From Desulfobacterium sp. (lineage in GTDB: Bacteria > Desulfobacterota > Desulfobacteria > Desulfobacterales > Desulfobacteraceae): a stretch of 64,000 nucleotides of DNA. The position numbers and the translations under genes are program-made. The stretch covers positions 1 through 64,000 of the forward strand of contig JAEINR010000014.1 in assembly GCA_016342325.1 (NCBI GenBank), read 5' to 3'. Positions 9,401-17,189 of this stretch are shown here, piece after piece. Below the pieces are notes generated by a model. It did no database searches and had not been told where the DNA came from. It saw nothing but the letters and a program-made list of their open reading frames with translations. Numbering within the stretch: position 1 is the stretch's first letter; each line of letters opens with the position of its first letter.

Positions 9401-10868
9401 GGCCGATGGCCGGGACAATCTGATCCACCCGGATCTCAAACTCGGTGCCGGGAACGGGAACCGGGCGTCTCCGGCCGGAACGGTCCGGTTCGCCAAGTTC
9501 CATTTGAATGCATTTAAGGCCCGTGACTTGGTTTGCTTCTCCCAGCACCTCCTGGGGCGCGGCCAGATAGACCAGCTTGACCCCCTCGTCCTCGGCGGCC
9601 TGGATCTCCTCTTCCCAGGCCGGCATCTCGTTCCGGGTGCGGCGATAGAGGATGGTCACCGAATCTGCCCCCAGGCGCAGGGCGCTCCTTGCCACGTCAA
9701 TGGCAACATTGCCGCCGCCGATGACCGCCACCTGTTTTCCCACCCTAAGGGGTTCCTTCAGGTTCATCCGTCGCAGGAAATCCACCCCCTGGCAGACCCC
9801 GGCCATGGTTTCGCCGGGAATGCCAAGGCCGATGCCCTGGTGGGCGCCCATGGCAAGGAACACGGCGTCAAACCCGTCCGAGAGAAGGGTGTCCACGGAG
9901 AGATCGTTCCCCAGGGGCGCGTTGAGGCGAATCTCCACCCCCAGATGGGTGACAACTTCGATCTCCATGTCGATGATCTCCCTTGGCAATCGGTGCTCGG
10001 GGATGCCCACCCTGAGCATTCCCCCGGGCTTTGCCAGGGCCTCGAAAATGGTGGCGCCAATGCCTTTTCTGGCCAGGTGATAGGCGGCGGACAGGCCGGC
10101 CGGGCCCGATCCGATGACGGCGACCTTTTTCCCCGTGGGATCATCACAGTTGATTTTTATCGTTCTGGGATCAAACCGGTCGGCGGCCAGCCGCTTGAGA
10201 TCCCGGATGGCAATGGGCTGGTCCACCTCGTTTCTCCGGCAGACGGTTTCGCATTCATGGGGGCAGATTCGGCCCAGAATGCCCGGCAACGGAAGCTTGT
10301 CCATGATGATCTCAAGGGCGCGTTCGTATCGTCCCTGCTTGACCATCTGGACATAGCCCTGGACATTGATGTTGGCCGGGCAGGCAAGGGTGCAGGGGGC
10401 CCTGTCCCCTTTGTCGATGGCAAAGGCCGAGGGCATGGCCTGGGGATAGAGCTTGAACGCGGCCTTTTGGTTGCACAGGTTTTCGTCAAACCGGCTGGGC
10501 AGTTCCACCGGGCACACCGTGGCGCACTCCCCGCAGGCCGTGCATTTCTCAAGATCGATGAATCGTGGTTCTCCCAGCACGGTGACCGCGAAATTGCCGG
10601 CCTCTCCCGTGACTTCCCGGATCCGGGTCATGGTGGACAGCTCGATGTTGAGATGCCGTCCCGCCTCAACAAGCTTAGGCGAGATGATGCACATGGAGCA
10701 GTCGTTGGTGGGAAAGGTCTTGTCCAGCTGGGCCATGACCCCGCCAATGGCGGAACTCTTGTCCACGAGGTGGACAAAGAAGCCTGAATCGGCAAGGTCA
10801 AGGGCCGCCTGGATTCCTGCGATGCCAGCACCCACCACCAGCACTGATCCTCTCTTGTTCTCATCCAT
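6417..10868 (-). CDS. hdrA: Giant HdrA flavoprotein with embedded GltD/NfnB-like NAD(P)H module
   Basis: 1483 residues, cytosolic. I start at ATG 10868 (GGAGGG just upstream), not 39 codons earlier. Order: HdrA N-part with FAD fold (VVGAGIAG) and the cluster motif NDCSMCIISPK; a ferredoxin motif CTACGECATVCP near 106; a GltD/NfnB-like insertion at about 150-620 (CTLACPANINVQGY, GSGPAGLSAA, IGGGNVAIDVAR, AGGDFQTGPG); a second HdrA-like unit (CVGSRDINKG, CNCGINIGG, VVGGGVAGMEAAL); and two C-terminal [4Fe-4S] motifs (CAVCLTCVRACP, CHGCGVCVAECP). HdrA carries the bifurcating flavin. The inserted module probably lets the complex take electrons from NAD(P)H directly. It has Cys, not Sec, at the HdrA redox site. 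Flanked by hdrCB (16 bp) and mvhD (31 bp). Confidence 0.9.
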   Translation of the reverse strand: MDENKRGSVLVVGAGIAGIQAALDLADSGFFVHLVDKSSAIGGVMAQLDKTFPTNDCSMCIISPKLVEAGRHLNIELSTMTRIREVTGEAGNFAVTVLGEPRFIDLEKCTACGECATVCPVELPSRFDENLCNQKAAFKLYPQAMPSAFAIDKGDRAPCTLACPANINVQGYVQMVKQGRYERALEIIMDKLPLPGILGRICPHECETVCRRNEVDQPIAIRDLKRLAADRFDPRTIKINCDDPTGKKVAVIGSGPAGLSAAYHLARKGIGATIFEALAKPGGMLRVGIPEHRLPREIIDMEIEVVTHLGVEIRLNAPLGNDLSVDTLLSDGFDAVFLAMGAHQGIGLGIPGETMAGVCQGVDFLRRMNLKEPLRVGKQVAVIGGGNVAIDVARSALRLGADSVTILYRRTRNEMPAWEEEIQAAEDEGVKLVYLAAPQEVLGEANQVTGLKCIQMELGEPDRSGRRRPVPVPGTEFEIRVDQIVPAIGQRPDLSIMEALGNIEMTAWGTALVDPDTHATTRAGVFAGGDFQTGPGVAIGAVGAGMAAAASMARYLTGKTAVKEDTSLKGNISPSDEADFVPIPPDLPRQPRSPMPELPLEDRQGNFREVELGLPEEAGQVEADRCLNCGFCSECMACVDVCLAKAVDHTMVPEVKTLSVGAIILSPGFEAFDPSVYDTYGYGTIPNVVTSIEFERLLSASGPNMGHLVRPSDQREPRKIAWLQCVGSRDINKGDHSYCSGVCCMYANKQAVIAKEHSELELDTAIFFMDMRTHGKEFDAYSIRAQDEHGVRLVRSRIHSIFPHKDDTLKIVYATEPGSTVEEIFDMAVLSVGLAPPKDAASLAKTMGIELNRHGFAETANLSPVDTTKEGIFVCGSFQEPKDIPGSVMEASAAATSAANLLTTQRWRLTRTPELVPERDFSGMAPRIGVFVCNCGINIGGIADVPAVRDYAASLDQVVHVEDNLFSCSQDAQDHIRDVIMEKNINRVVVASCSPRTHEPLFQETIRAAGLNKYLFEMANIRDQNTWVHMNQPEKATQKAKDLVRMAVAKAAHVEPLHLVNLPIHKAVLVVGGGVAGMEAALGVADQGFNAFLVEQSAVLGGVARDLKTTWQGEKVAPYLEDLMERVKAHDRLKLFTNARVVASTGSLGNFVTTIAQEGAINGKTLVEHGAAIIATGGHELKPDLYLYGKHPNVLTHLEMDKVVQASSNGVKKTKAVVFIQCVGSRNEERPYCSKVCCTHSLKTALALKQENPATRVYILYREIRSYGFREDLYKEARSKGVIFIRFEPENGPEVTLGADNTLAITIMDHVLNMMVRIRPDYLVLASAILPNANQALFEMFKVPVNSDGFLVEAHAKLRPVDFASDGLFVAGLAHYPKPLEESIAQAKAAVARAMTIISKDSIMVGGVVAEVNKETCAVCLTCVRACPYEIPYVHEEGYAVIEPSECHGCGVCVAECPAKAIRLHHFTDRQIMAKTDALFQEG

Positions 10869-10884
10869 TTGTATCCCTCCTTTG

Positions 10885-12171
10885 TTAGAGGCCCACCATG
10901 GCCAGGTCGGGTCCAAGATAGCTTCGTTCGTTCTCGTCGAGAATCCCCATGGCCAGGCAGAGGATGGTCCAGAGATGGACCACATGGTAGGCGCCCCCGT
11001 AGTGGGCGCCCATGTCTTCGATCTGGGCGTGGCAGTTGTGGCAGGGGGCGATCACATATTGGGCCCCTGTCTCCATGACCTGGTCGAACTTGATCTTTCC
11101 GTAAGCCTTGCGCTGGTCCGTGTGCCCGGCCTGGAGGGCACCGCCCCCGCCGCCGCAGCAGAAGTTGTTGGCACGGTTGGGGGCCATCTCCCTGAAATTC
11201 TCTTCGCCGATGGCGGCTTTCAGTACAAAGCGAAGGTCGTCCACGATGCGGTTGGTGCCGGCCTTTCGCCCGATGTTACAGGGGTCCTGAACCGTGAATT
11301 TAACCTTGAGGTCCCGGTTCCAATCGGCGTTGACCACGAGCTTTCCCTCCCGTATCCACTGGGCATAGAGTTCGATGATGGTGACGAGTTTGAAATTATG
11401 GTCGATCTTGTATTTTCGCAACCCTTCCAGGATTGCAAAGTAGGAGTGGCCTCACTCGGTGTTGACCACCAGGGGACTCTTCAGATTGATGTCCACGTGG
11501 TGGACAAACTCCTCCAGGATGTATCGCCACCCCTCGTCGTCGGCCAGGAACATGCAGTAGTTCTCTCCGGCCCACATCACCGACGGATAGGTCCAGTCGG
11601 CATCCACCAGGTGGAGGATCTTCCACAGGGGGCCCAGCTCGTCCGGTTCGGTAACCGGCTCCCTGGAGTTCTGGTTCAGCACCATGGCTGTCCCTTTTCG
11701 GTCCACCGAGACTTTCAGATCCTTGAAAGCGGGCTGATTCTCCCGGATCTCCTCGGCCACATCCTCCACGGTGAAGATGAAATCATCCCGGGGCACGCCC
11801 ATGGCGTTGCCGGCTTTGATGTGCTGGTCGCAGGAGCCCCGGATGCCCTTGGGACGCTCTTCCCTTGGCAGGCTGGCCCGTACGTTGTAGATCAATTTGG
11901 GGATGTCGATATCCATGGGACAGGCGTGCTTACACCGTGCGCACATGGTGCAGACCCATGCCCAGGGAGAATTTCGCACCTCGTCGTCCATGCCCAGCAC
12001 CACCATTCGTAAGAATCGTCTCGGGTCCATGTCGTATTGCTCCGAGGCCGGACATCCGCCGGTACAGGTGCCGCAGGTGAGGCAGAGATCAAGGTTGGCG
12101 TCCGGCAGGAGGTGGGTGATTTGTTCCTTTAATTCACACGTACAATCGTCAATGTCAATTACCCTTGCCAT
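10885..12171 (-). CDS. HdrCB fusion (HdrD/DsrK-like Fe-S oxidoreductase), selenoprotein (Sec at codon 240)
   Basis: 428 residues when the in-frame TGA at 11452-11454 is read as selenocysteine; conventional calling splits it into a 239-aa and a 178-aa ORF. N-part (HdrC-like): two [4Fe-4S] motifs, CLTCGTCTGGCP near 30 and CTMCARCKHACP near 74. C-part (HdrB-like): two CCG-type domains. The first ends VVNTE-Sec-GHSYFAILEG, where relatives carry the Cys of a CGH motif; the second holds FCCGGGGGALQAG and APCHNCHAQ, as in DsrK/TmcB/HdrD. Reading frame and domain order are continuous across the TGA. In MetVF-type complexes HdrB and HdrC supply a second electron path from HdrA. The first CCG domain has lost some usual Cys (AGENYCMF), so the cluster there may be unusual. 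Confidence 0.88.
11418..11436 (-). promoter_or_regulatory. Putative SECIS hairpin of hdrCB
   Basis: Fifteen bases after the TGA the mRNA can fold GCAATCC-TGGAA-GGGTTGC: a 7-bp stem (one G-T pair) with a GG-containing loop, the expected place and size for a bacterial SECIS. Confidence 0.65.
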
Positions 12172-12263
12172 GGCTGACTCCTTTTTGCTATAGATGTTCG
12201 CAATGGAACTGATATTTGTTGAGCTTTTCCAATAAAAACCGGGGTCAATCCCTAGGCGAAGAT

Positions 12264-13139
12264 CTATAATTTTGCCGCATTAAGATAATGGGCAAGCCGG
12301 TCCTGCCCGCCGATGGTGATGATGTGTACGCCCTGGCAGAGGTGCCGCAGGCCGTTGATGGTCTCCGCGAAAAGTTCCACGCTGGCCCGTGCCTTGTCCG
12401 GCGCGTCCATGAGCTTCCGGATGGCCCAGTCCGGCACCAGGCCCGACCGGAAGTGGCGGTTCAAAAACTTTCCCATGCCCGCAGTCCTGAGGATCATCAC
12501 CTCGGCGATTACCGGGACCTGAAAGGTGTTTACCTGTTTCATGAACCGTTCAAACTGGTCCAGGTCAAAGATCGGGGTGGTGAGGAAATAGCCCGTGTTC
12601 AGGTTCATCATGTCCTCCATCTCTTCCATGCCCTTCTTGCTCACCGGCTTTCCCCAGGGGGTGGCGACCCCGGATCCGAGGGTGAATTCCATCTTGTTCG
12701 GCAGGGCTTCTCCGTCGATGGTCTGGCCATCCTTCATGTGCTTGAGTACGGAACCCAGTTTCCCCGAGTCCACATGGAAAAACATGGTCTCCTGGAGGGT
12801 GTCCCCGGAGATTCGGTAATCCTCGGTAAACACCAGGAGGTTTTCCACGCCGATGCCATGGGCGGCGGCAAGATCTTTCTGGAGCTGGAATCGGTTCTTG
12901 TCCCTTGTGGTGGTCTGATAGATGGGGGTGAAACGGTTTTTGTTTAAAAGATCGCAGGTTTGGATGGTGTCGCCCACCACCCCTTGGAGTTCAACCTCGG
13001 ACACAGACACCCCGTCCACCCGGCCCTTCACCCGTTTGAGGCTGTTGACCAGCATTTCGGGATCGTCATCGCCGAGGGGGGCCTGGATTTCAGATGTTAC
13101 GACAAATCGCTTTTGATCCAATGCTTCTCTTAGGTTCAT
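12264..13139 (-). CDS. MetF-like methylenetetrahydrofolate reductase family protein
   Basis: 291 residues with the MTHFR barrel outline: FVVTSEIQAPLGDDDPEML at the N-terminus (the conserved SEI-P strand), DGVSVSEVELQG, TTRDKNRFQLQKDL, and VIAEVMILRTAGMGKFLN near the C-terminus. It differs clearly from the metF at 4250 and lacks that protein's QTQ segment (it has GYFLTTPIFDLDQFE). Second gene of the operon, 13 bp after the regulator and 92 bp before hdrCB. It could be a second reductase subunit, a different folate enzyme, or a non-catalytic partner; family-level assignment is secure, exact role is not. Confidence 0.75.
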   Translation of the reverse strand: MNLREALDQKRFVVTSEIQAPLGDDDPEMLVNSLKRVKGRVDGVSVSEVELQGVVGDTIQTCDLLNKNRFTPIYQTTTRDKNRFQLQKDLAAAHGIGVENLLVFTEDYRISGDTLQETMFFHVDSGKLGSVLKHMKDGQTIDGEALPNKMEFTLGSGVATPWGKPVSKKGMEEMEDMMNLNTGYFLTTPIFDLDQFERFMKQVNTFQVPVIAEVMILRTAGMGKFLNRHFRSGLVPDWAIRKLMDAPDKARASVELFAETINGLRHLCQGVHIITIGGQDRLAHYLNAAKL

Positions 13140-13152
13140 GACGTGCCTCCTC

Positions 13153-13725
13153 CTATTTTAATCCAAGCAGGGTTGCCACTTCCGATTTGAGCTGGGCCAG
13201 GGGCAGGGGCTTGGTTAAGCAAATGTCCGCGCCGTTCTCCTTCATGGTCTTGAACTTTTCGTCGTCAAGGTAGGCCGACAGGACGATGATCTTGATCTCC
13301 CGGGTATCGGGACTTGACTTGATCTTTTTGCACACCTCGTAGCCCTTGATGTCGGGCATCATGATGTCCAGGATCAGAAGATCGGGGTTGAAATGCTTGA
13401 CCTGGAGCCCGGCCTCAAACCCGTCCGAGGCGGAGATCACATCGTAGTCGAACTCATCCTCCTCCAGGGCCTGGACGATGGACTCCACGATGATCATGTC
13501 GTCGTCCACAACCAGGATTCGTTTTCGCCCCTCTTCGCCCTTTTCCTCGGGAATGGGGATACCCTGGTTCTCCATGAAGGCCAAAAGATCTGCTTTTTTG
13601 ATTCGTCGATGGCCGCCCACGGTCTTGTACGCCTTGATATGACCGGCCTCGACCCAGTTGATGATGGTTTTAGATGAAACGTTGCAGTATTTGCTCGCGG
13701 TAAATACGGTCAAGGTATCTTCCAT
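13153..13725 (-). CDS. DNA-binding response regulator: MerR/excisionase-type HTH followed by receiver
   Basis: 190 residues. An N-terminal helix-turn-helix of the MerR/excisionase class (TASKYCNVSSKTIINWVEAGHIKAYKTVGGHRRIKK, about 8-45, split here only by description of its region) is joined to a CheY-like receiver (about 68-190) with acidic pocket VVDDD, phospho-acceptor D in LLILDIMMPD, and the conserved K in CLTKPLP. This order, HTH first and receiver last, is the reverse of most response regulators. First gene of the seven-gene met/hdr operon, so it may autoregulate it. No kinase gene is adjacent; a kinase elsewhere must phosphorylate it if it is active. Confidence 0.88.
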   Translation of the reverse strand: MEDTLTVFTASKYCNVSSKTIINWVEAGHIKAYKTVGGHRRIKKADLLAFMENQGIPIPEEKGEEGRKRILVVDDDMIIVESIVQALEEDEFDYDVISASDGFEAGLQVKHFNPDLLILDIMMPDIKGYEVCKKIKSSPDTREIKIIVLSAYLDDEKFKTMKENGADICLTKPLPLAQLKSEVATLLGLK

Positions 13726-13768
13726 AACGCATCCCTCCTCTAAATTTTTGGGGGTAATCTACTTATTT

Positions 13769-13833
13769 TAATTATTATAGATTTATTCAATCGTCAAGAA
13801 GGATTTAATGTGTATTGTTGATTTATTGAATGA
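13769..13833 (-). promoter_or_regulatory. Putative promoter and paired operator of the met/hdr operon
   Basis: On the minus strand a -35-like TTGACG (13792-13797) is followed after 17 bp by TAATTA (13769-13774). Two direct repeats of a near-identical 12-mer (GATTTATTCAAT at 13780 and GATTTATTGAAT at 13820) lie 40 bp apart, one inside and one just upstream of the promoter. The 40-bp distance is close to four helical turns and would suit cooperative binding by the HTH-receiver protein encoded next. Confidence 0.4.
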
Positions 13834-13904
13834 ACGTCATACGGCGAAAAAAATATTGGATCACAAATCGGGGGTCAGGTTTATACCTTTGACCTAGGTC
13901 TGTC

Positions 13905-13929
13905 GGGGGCCCAGGTACGGGTGGCCCCC
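13905..13929 (-). terminator. GC-rich hairpin after epd
   Basis: Stem GGGGGCC / GGCCCCC with an 11-nt loop, about 30 bases past the epd stop. No T-run follows on the minus strand, so factor-independent termination is doubtful. Confidence 0.3.
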
Positions 13930-13957
13930 TTGGCACAAGGCGTGAAAACCGTGGGGG

Positions 13958-14980
13958 TCAGGCGTTGCTCTTTGCAAGGAGGGCCGCTGCCGTGTCGAGC
14001 ATCCGGTTGGCATAGCCCCACTCGTTGTCAAACCAGGCGAGGATTTTAACCAGGGTGGTGCCGCTGACCCGGGTCTGGCAGCCGTCCACCACCGACGATC
14101 TTGAGTCGTGGTTGAAATCGCAGGAGGCAAGGGGCTCTTCCGTATAGCCGAGGATGCCGGTGAGCCGTCCCTTGGACGCCTTGTGCAATATATGGTTCAC
14201 CTGGGTGACGCTGGTGGGTTCGGACACCACCACTGTGATGTCCAGGGCCGATACGTTGATGGTGGGCACCCGCATGGAGACCGCCTGGAATCGTCCGGAG
14301 AGTTCGGGCAGTATCCGGTCGATGCCCTTGGCAAGCTCCGTATCCACCGGAATGATGGACTGGCCGGCACACCGGGTGCGGCGAAGGTCGTGGTGGTGGT
14401 AGGCATCGATGACGGGCTGGTCGTTCATGACCGAGTGGATGGTGGTGATGATTCCCGATTCAATGCCCAGGGCGTCGTTGAGCACCTTGAGCACCGGGAC
14501 GCTGCAGTTGGTGGTGCAGGAGGCGTTGGAGATCACCCGGTGGTGGGGTTCAAGGGTGTGGTCGTTGATGCCGTAGACAATGGTGGCATCCACATCATCC
14601 TCGGCCGGTTGGGAAAAGATTACCTTTTTCGCCCCGCTTTCGATGTGCTGTTCGGCCCGCTTTCTCTGGGAGAAAGACCCGGTGCACTCCAGCACCACGT
14701 CAACCCCAAGTTCGGCCCAGGGCAGTCGTTGGATCTCCGGTTCATGGGTCAGCCGAATTTTAGTGTTGTTCACATAGAGGTCATTTCCGCAGATCGTCAC
14801 CTCGCCTGAGAATCGGCCGTGGGTGGTATCATATTTTGTCAAATGGGCCATGGTCCTGGCATCTGAAAGCTCGTTGATGCCGACGATCTCAAGGGCCCGA
14901 AAGTGGTGGGACTCGTAGAGGGCCCGAAGGACCGAGCGTCCGATTCTTCCATATCCGTTTATAGCGACTCTGTGACTCAT
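13958..14980 (-). CDS. epd: Erythrose-4-phosphate/glyceraldehyde-3-phosphate dehydrogenase (Epd type)
   Basis: 340 residues, GAPDH fold. NAD-binding [14 protein letters not shown] at the N-terminus, catalytic SNASCTTNC near 155, [14 protein letters not shown] and DLRRTR segments, [10 protein letters not shown], and the C-terminal [15 protein letters not shown]. The HSxMxDQxVIDAYH and [12 protein letters not shown] wording is closer to Epd (erythrose-4-phosphate dehydrogenase, feeding pyridoxal phosphate synthesis) than to classical glycolytic GAPDH, but the enzyme may act on both substrates. Single gene between the met/hdr operon and the divergent murI; ordinary length. Confidence 0.85.
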   Translation of the reverse strand: MSHRVAINGYGRIGRSVLRALYESHHFRALEIVGINELSDARTMAHLTKYDTTHGRFSGEVTICGNDLYVNNTKIRLTHEPEIQRLPWAELGVDVVLECTGSFSQRKRAEQHIESGAKKVIFSQPAEDDVDATIVYGINDHTLEPHHRVISNASCTTNCSVPVLKVLNDALGIESGIITTIHSVMNDQPVIDAYHHHDLRRTRCAGQSIIPVDTELAKGIDRILPELSGRFQAVSMRVPTINVSALDITVVVSEPTSVTQVNHILHKASKGRLTGILGYTEEPLASCDFNHDSRSSVVDGCQTRVSGTTLVKILAWFDNEWGYANRMLDTAAALLAKSNA

Positions 14981-15114
14981 ATGCCTTTTATTTCATCCTG
15001 GTCAACAATTTTAATCGACAAATCGGCCGTTTAGGCGGGCCGATAATTTCAATCGACAAACCCGTCGGTTGAAAGAGGTCGAATATCATAAAAGGCTAAA
15101 TTTGTCATCCTCCA

Positions 15115-16023
15115 ATGCACTCTTTTGAGCAAAAGAAACCCTTGAAACCGATCGGGTTCCAGGATATACCCCCACCAGGGCATGATTCCAAAGGTATGGC
15201 GATGATAGGGGGGATGGGGGTGACAATTAAAACAGCAGCAAAAGACAGGCCCCTGGGCGTTTTTGATTCCGGCGCAGGCGGCGTCTCCGTGCTTCGCTGG
15301 ATCCGGCAGCAACTGCCCCGGGAAAACCTCATCTACATCTCGGACGCCGGCTACGCCCCCTATGGAAACAGGTCTTCACACTATGTCCAGGGCCGGGCCA
15401 CCTGTGTGACCCAGTTTCTGCTGGACCAGGGGGCCAAGGCCGTTGTGGTTGCGTGCAACACGGCCACCGTCACCTCCATCGCCACCTTGAGATCTAAGTT
15501 TGCCGTTCCCTTCATCGGCATTGAACCGGGTGTGAAGCCGGCCCTGGCCGAGACGGCATCCGGGGTCGTGGGGGTGCTGGCCACCACGGAAACCCTGAAG
15601 AGTCCCGCCTTCCACAACCTGATCCACCGTTTCGGAAAAGGCGTCCGGGTGGAAGTCCAGGGGTGCCCCGGCCTGATGGAGCAGGTGGAGGCCCTGGCGT
15701 TTTCCACCCCCAAAACCCGTGACCTTATGGATCGTTACCTCTTCCCCCTGCTTGAAAAAGGTGCCGACACCATTGTCCTGGGGTGTACCCACTACCCCTT
15801 TCTTGCCCCCCTGATCCGGGAGATGGCCGGGGAAGGGATCCGGATCATCGATACGGGGGAGGCGGTCTCCCGCCAGGTGTGCCGGGCTCTGACAACCCGG
15901 GATCTTCTCACCGGGAGAACGGAGCCGGGGGCGGTAACCTTTTGGACCAGCGGCTCCCGGGGTGTTCAAACCGTGCTCTCGTGCCTGTGGGGAGAGCCTG
16001 TCACGGTGGCGCAGATGCCCTGA
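15115..16023 (+). CDS. murI: Glutamate racemase
   Basis: Up to 302 residues. Makes D-glutamate for peptidoglycan. Motifs: PLGVFDSGAGGVSVL at the start of the fold, SDAGYAPYGN, the first catalytic Cys in VVACNTAT, and the second in VLGCTHYPF. The true start is uncertain: the conserved fold begins only at about residue 43, and better-placed starts lie at ATG 15202 (AAAGG seven bases before), or GTG 15220 after a G-rich site. Length from 15202 (273 aa) fits the family. Divergent from epd. Nothing unusual in the active site. Confidence 0.92.
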   Translation: MHSFEQKKPLKPIGFQDIPPPGHDSKGMAMIGGMGVTIKTAAKDRPLGVFDSGAGGVSVLRWIRQQLPRENLIYISDAGYAPYGNRSSHYVQGRATCVTQFLLDQGAKAVVVACNTATVTSIATLRSKFAVPFIGIEPGVKPALAETASGVVGVLATTETLKSPAFHNLIHRFGKGVRVEVQGCPGLMEQVEALAFSTPKTRDLMDRYLFPLLEKGADTIVLGCTHYPFLAPLIREMAGEGIRIIDTGEAVSRQVCRALTTRDLLTGRTEPGAVTFWTSGSRGVQTVLSCLWGEPVTVAQMP

Positions 16024-16178
16024 TTACTTTCCCGGGGATGGGCGCTATTCATCCATTGCCTGCTCGACTTGGTTGCCCGCCTTGGCTTGGACATGGCCCT
16101 GAAGAACTTGCCTATTGTCCCTTGGAAAGATATAAGAGAAACGCTTTGACAACTTTTCAGCTTAAGGAGAGGGACCCT

Positions 16179-17111
16179 TTGATTTACGTAAAACTGCTTT
16201 TGACCGCCATTTTCTGGGGCGGCACCTTCATTGCCGCAAAATCCCTGGCCGCCCATGTCAACCCCCTGGATGCCGCCTTTGTTCGCTTTACCATTGCCTC
16301 TATCTTTCTCTTGATCCTCACAAGACGCCTTGAGGGGCGGCTGCCCCGGGTGAAAAAAGAGCAGATCCTTCCCCTGGTGCTGTTGGGTTGTACCGGGGTG
16401 TTTGCCTATAATATCCTCTTTTTCACCGCCCTCCATCACATCAATGCGGGCAGGGCCTCCCTGATCATCGCAACAAACCCCATCATTATCAGCCTGCTGT
16501 CCGTTCTTATTTTTAAGGAGCGGCTCAACCCCATCAAGGGGCTTGGCATTCTCATGTCGGTCACCGGCGCCCTGGTGGTGATCTCAAACGGCCATGTGCT
16601 GGATCTTGTCAGCTACGATATCGGCCAAGGGGAACTTTTGATCGGCGGCTGTGTGCTGAGCTGGGTGGCCTACTCCCTCATCGGGAAATCGGTCATGGGA
16701 GAGATGTCCCCGGTGGCATCGGTCTGTTACTCTTCCGTGATTGGCGCCCTGTTTTTGGCCGTTGCCGCCCTGGTCAAGGGCGATCTGTCAACCATGGGCA
16801 CCTGGTCCATGGGGGATTGGGTCAGTCTCTTTTACCTGGGGTTTTTCGGCACCGTGCTCGGTTTCTTTTGGTACTATGAAGGGATCAGCAAGATCGGACC
16901 CATGAAGGCCAGCGTCTTTATCAACTTTGTACCCATTTCCGCCATCCTCTTTGCCTGGCTCATCCTGGATGAGCCTGTCACCCCTTCCCTTTTCATCGGC
17001 GGTGTTCTGGTGGTCTCAGGGGTCTATTCCACCAATGCGTCGGAGATCATCAAACGCTGGTGGTCGAAAAGAGGCGCCGCTTATCCCGGGGTGGGCGGAT
17101 CCGGCCGTTAA
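16179..17111 (+). CDS. EamA/DMT-family transporter
   Basis: 310 residues from a TTG start at 16179, chosen because AAGGAG lies nine bases upstream and because the longer open frame upstream reads through murI out of frame. Ten predicted membrane helices as two EamA repeats: LLLTAIFWGGTFIAAKSLA opens the first, and LLIGGCVLSWVAYSLIGKSV opens the second. Inner-membrane drug/metabolite exporter; the substrate cannot be read from sequence. It follows murI by about 155 bases on the same strand and may share its transcript. Confidence 0.88.
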   Translation: MIYVKLLLTAIFWGGTFIAAKSLAAHVNPLDAAFVRFTIASIFLLILTRRLEGRLPRVKKEQILPLVLLGCTGVFAYNILFFTALHHINAGRASLIIATNPIIISLLSVLIFKERLNPIKGLGILMSVTGALVVISNGHVLDLVSYDIGQGELLIGGCVLSWVAYSLIGKSVMGEMSPVASVCYSSVIGALFLAVAALVKGDLSTMGTWSMGDWVSLFYLGFFGTVLGFFWYYEGISKIGPMKASVFINFVPISAILFAWLILDEPVTPSLFIGGVLVVSGVYSTNASEIIKRWWSKRGAAYPGVGGSGR

Positions 17112-17119
17112 CTTCTTTG

Positions 17120-17189
17120 CTCTGATTTTCGCGCTATTTTGCCCAGGGAATCATAACTATTTTGGGGCGCTGGCTTGTCCAGGCGAGGG
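17120..17189 (+). repeat. Dispersed intergenic repeat, family 1, copy A
   Basis: Begins GCTCTGATTTTCGCGCTATT, contains a degenerate second arm (GGGAATCA) and ends GGCTTGTCCAGGCGAGG. Same architecture as copies at 24328, 24399, 43237 and 44341. Lies between the convergent DMT transporter and HD-GYP genes. Confidence 0.7.

Noticed and set aside
9273-10787. Long plus-strand ORF (504 aa) opposite hdrA
   Set aside because: It lies antisense inside the well-supported hdrA gene and its translation has no family motifs; high GC produces such open frames. The same holds for other long antisense frames at 4241-5167, 10453-12012, 28162-29595, 48087-49580 and 60880-62169.
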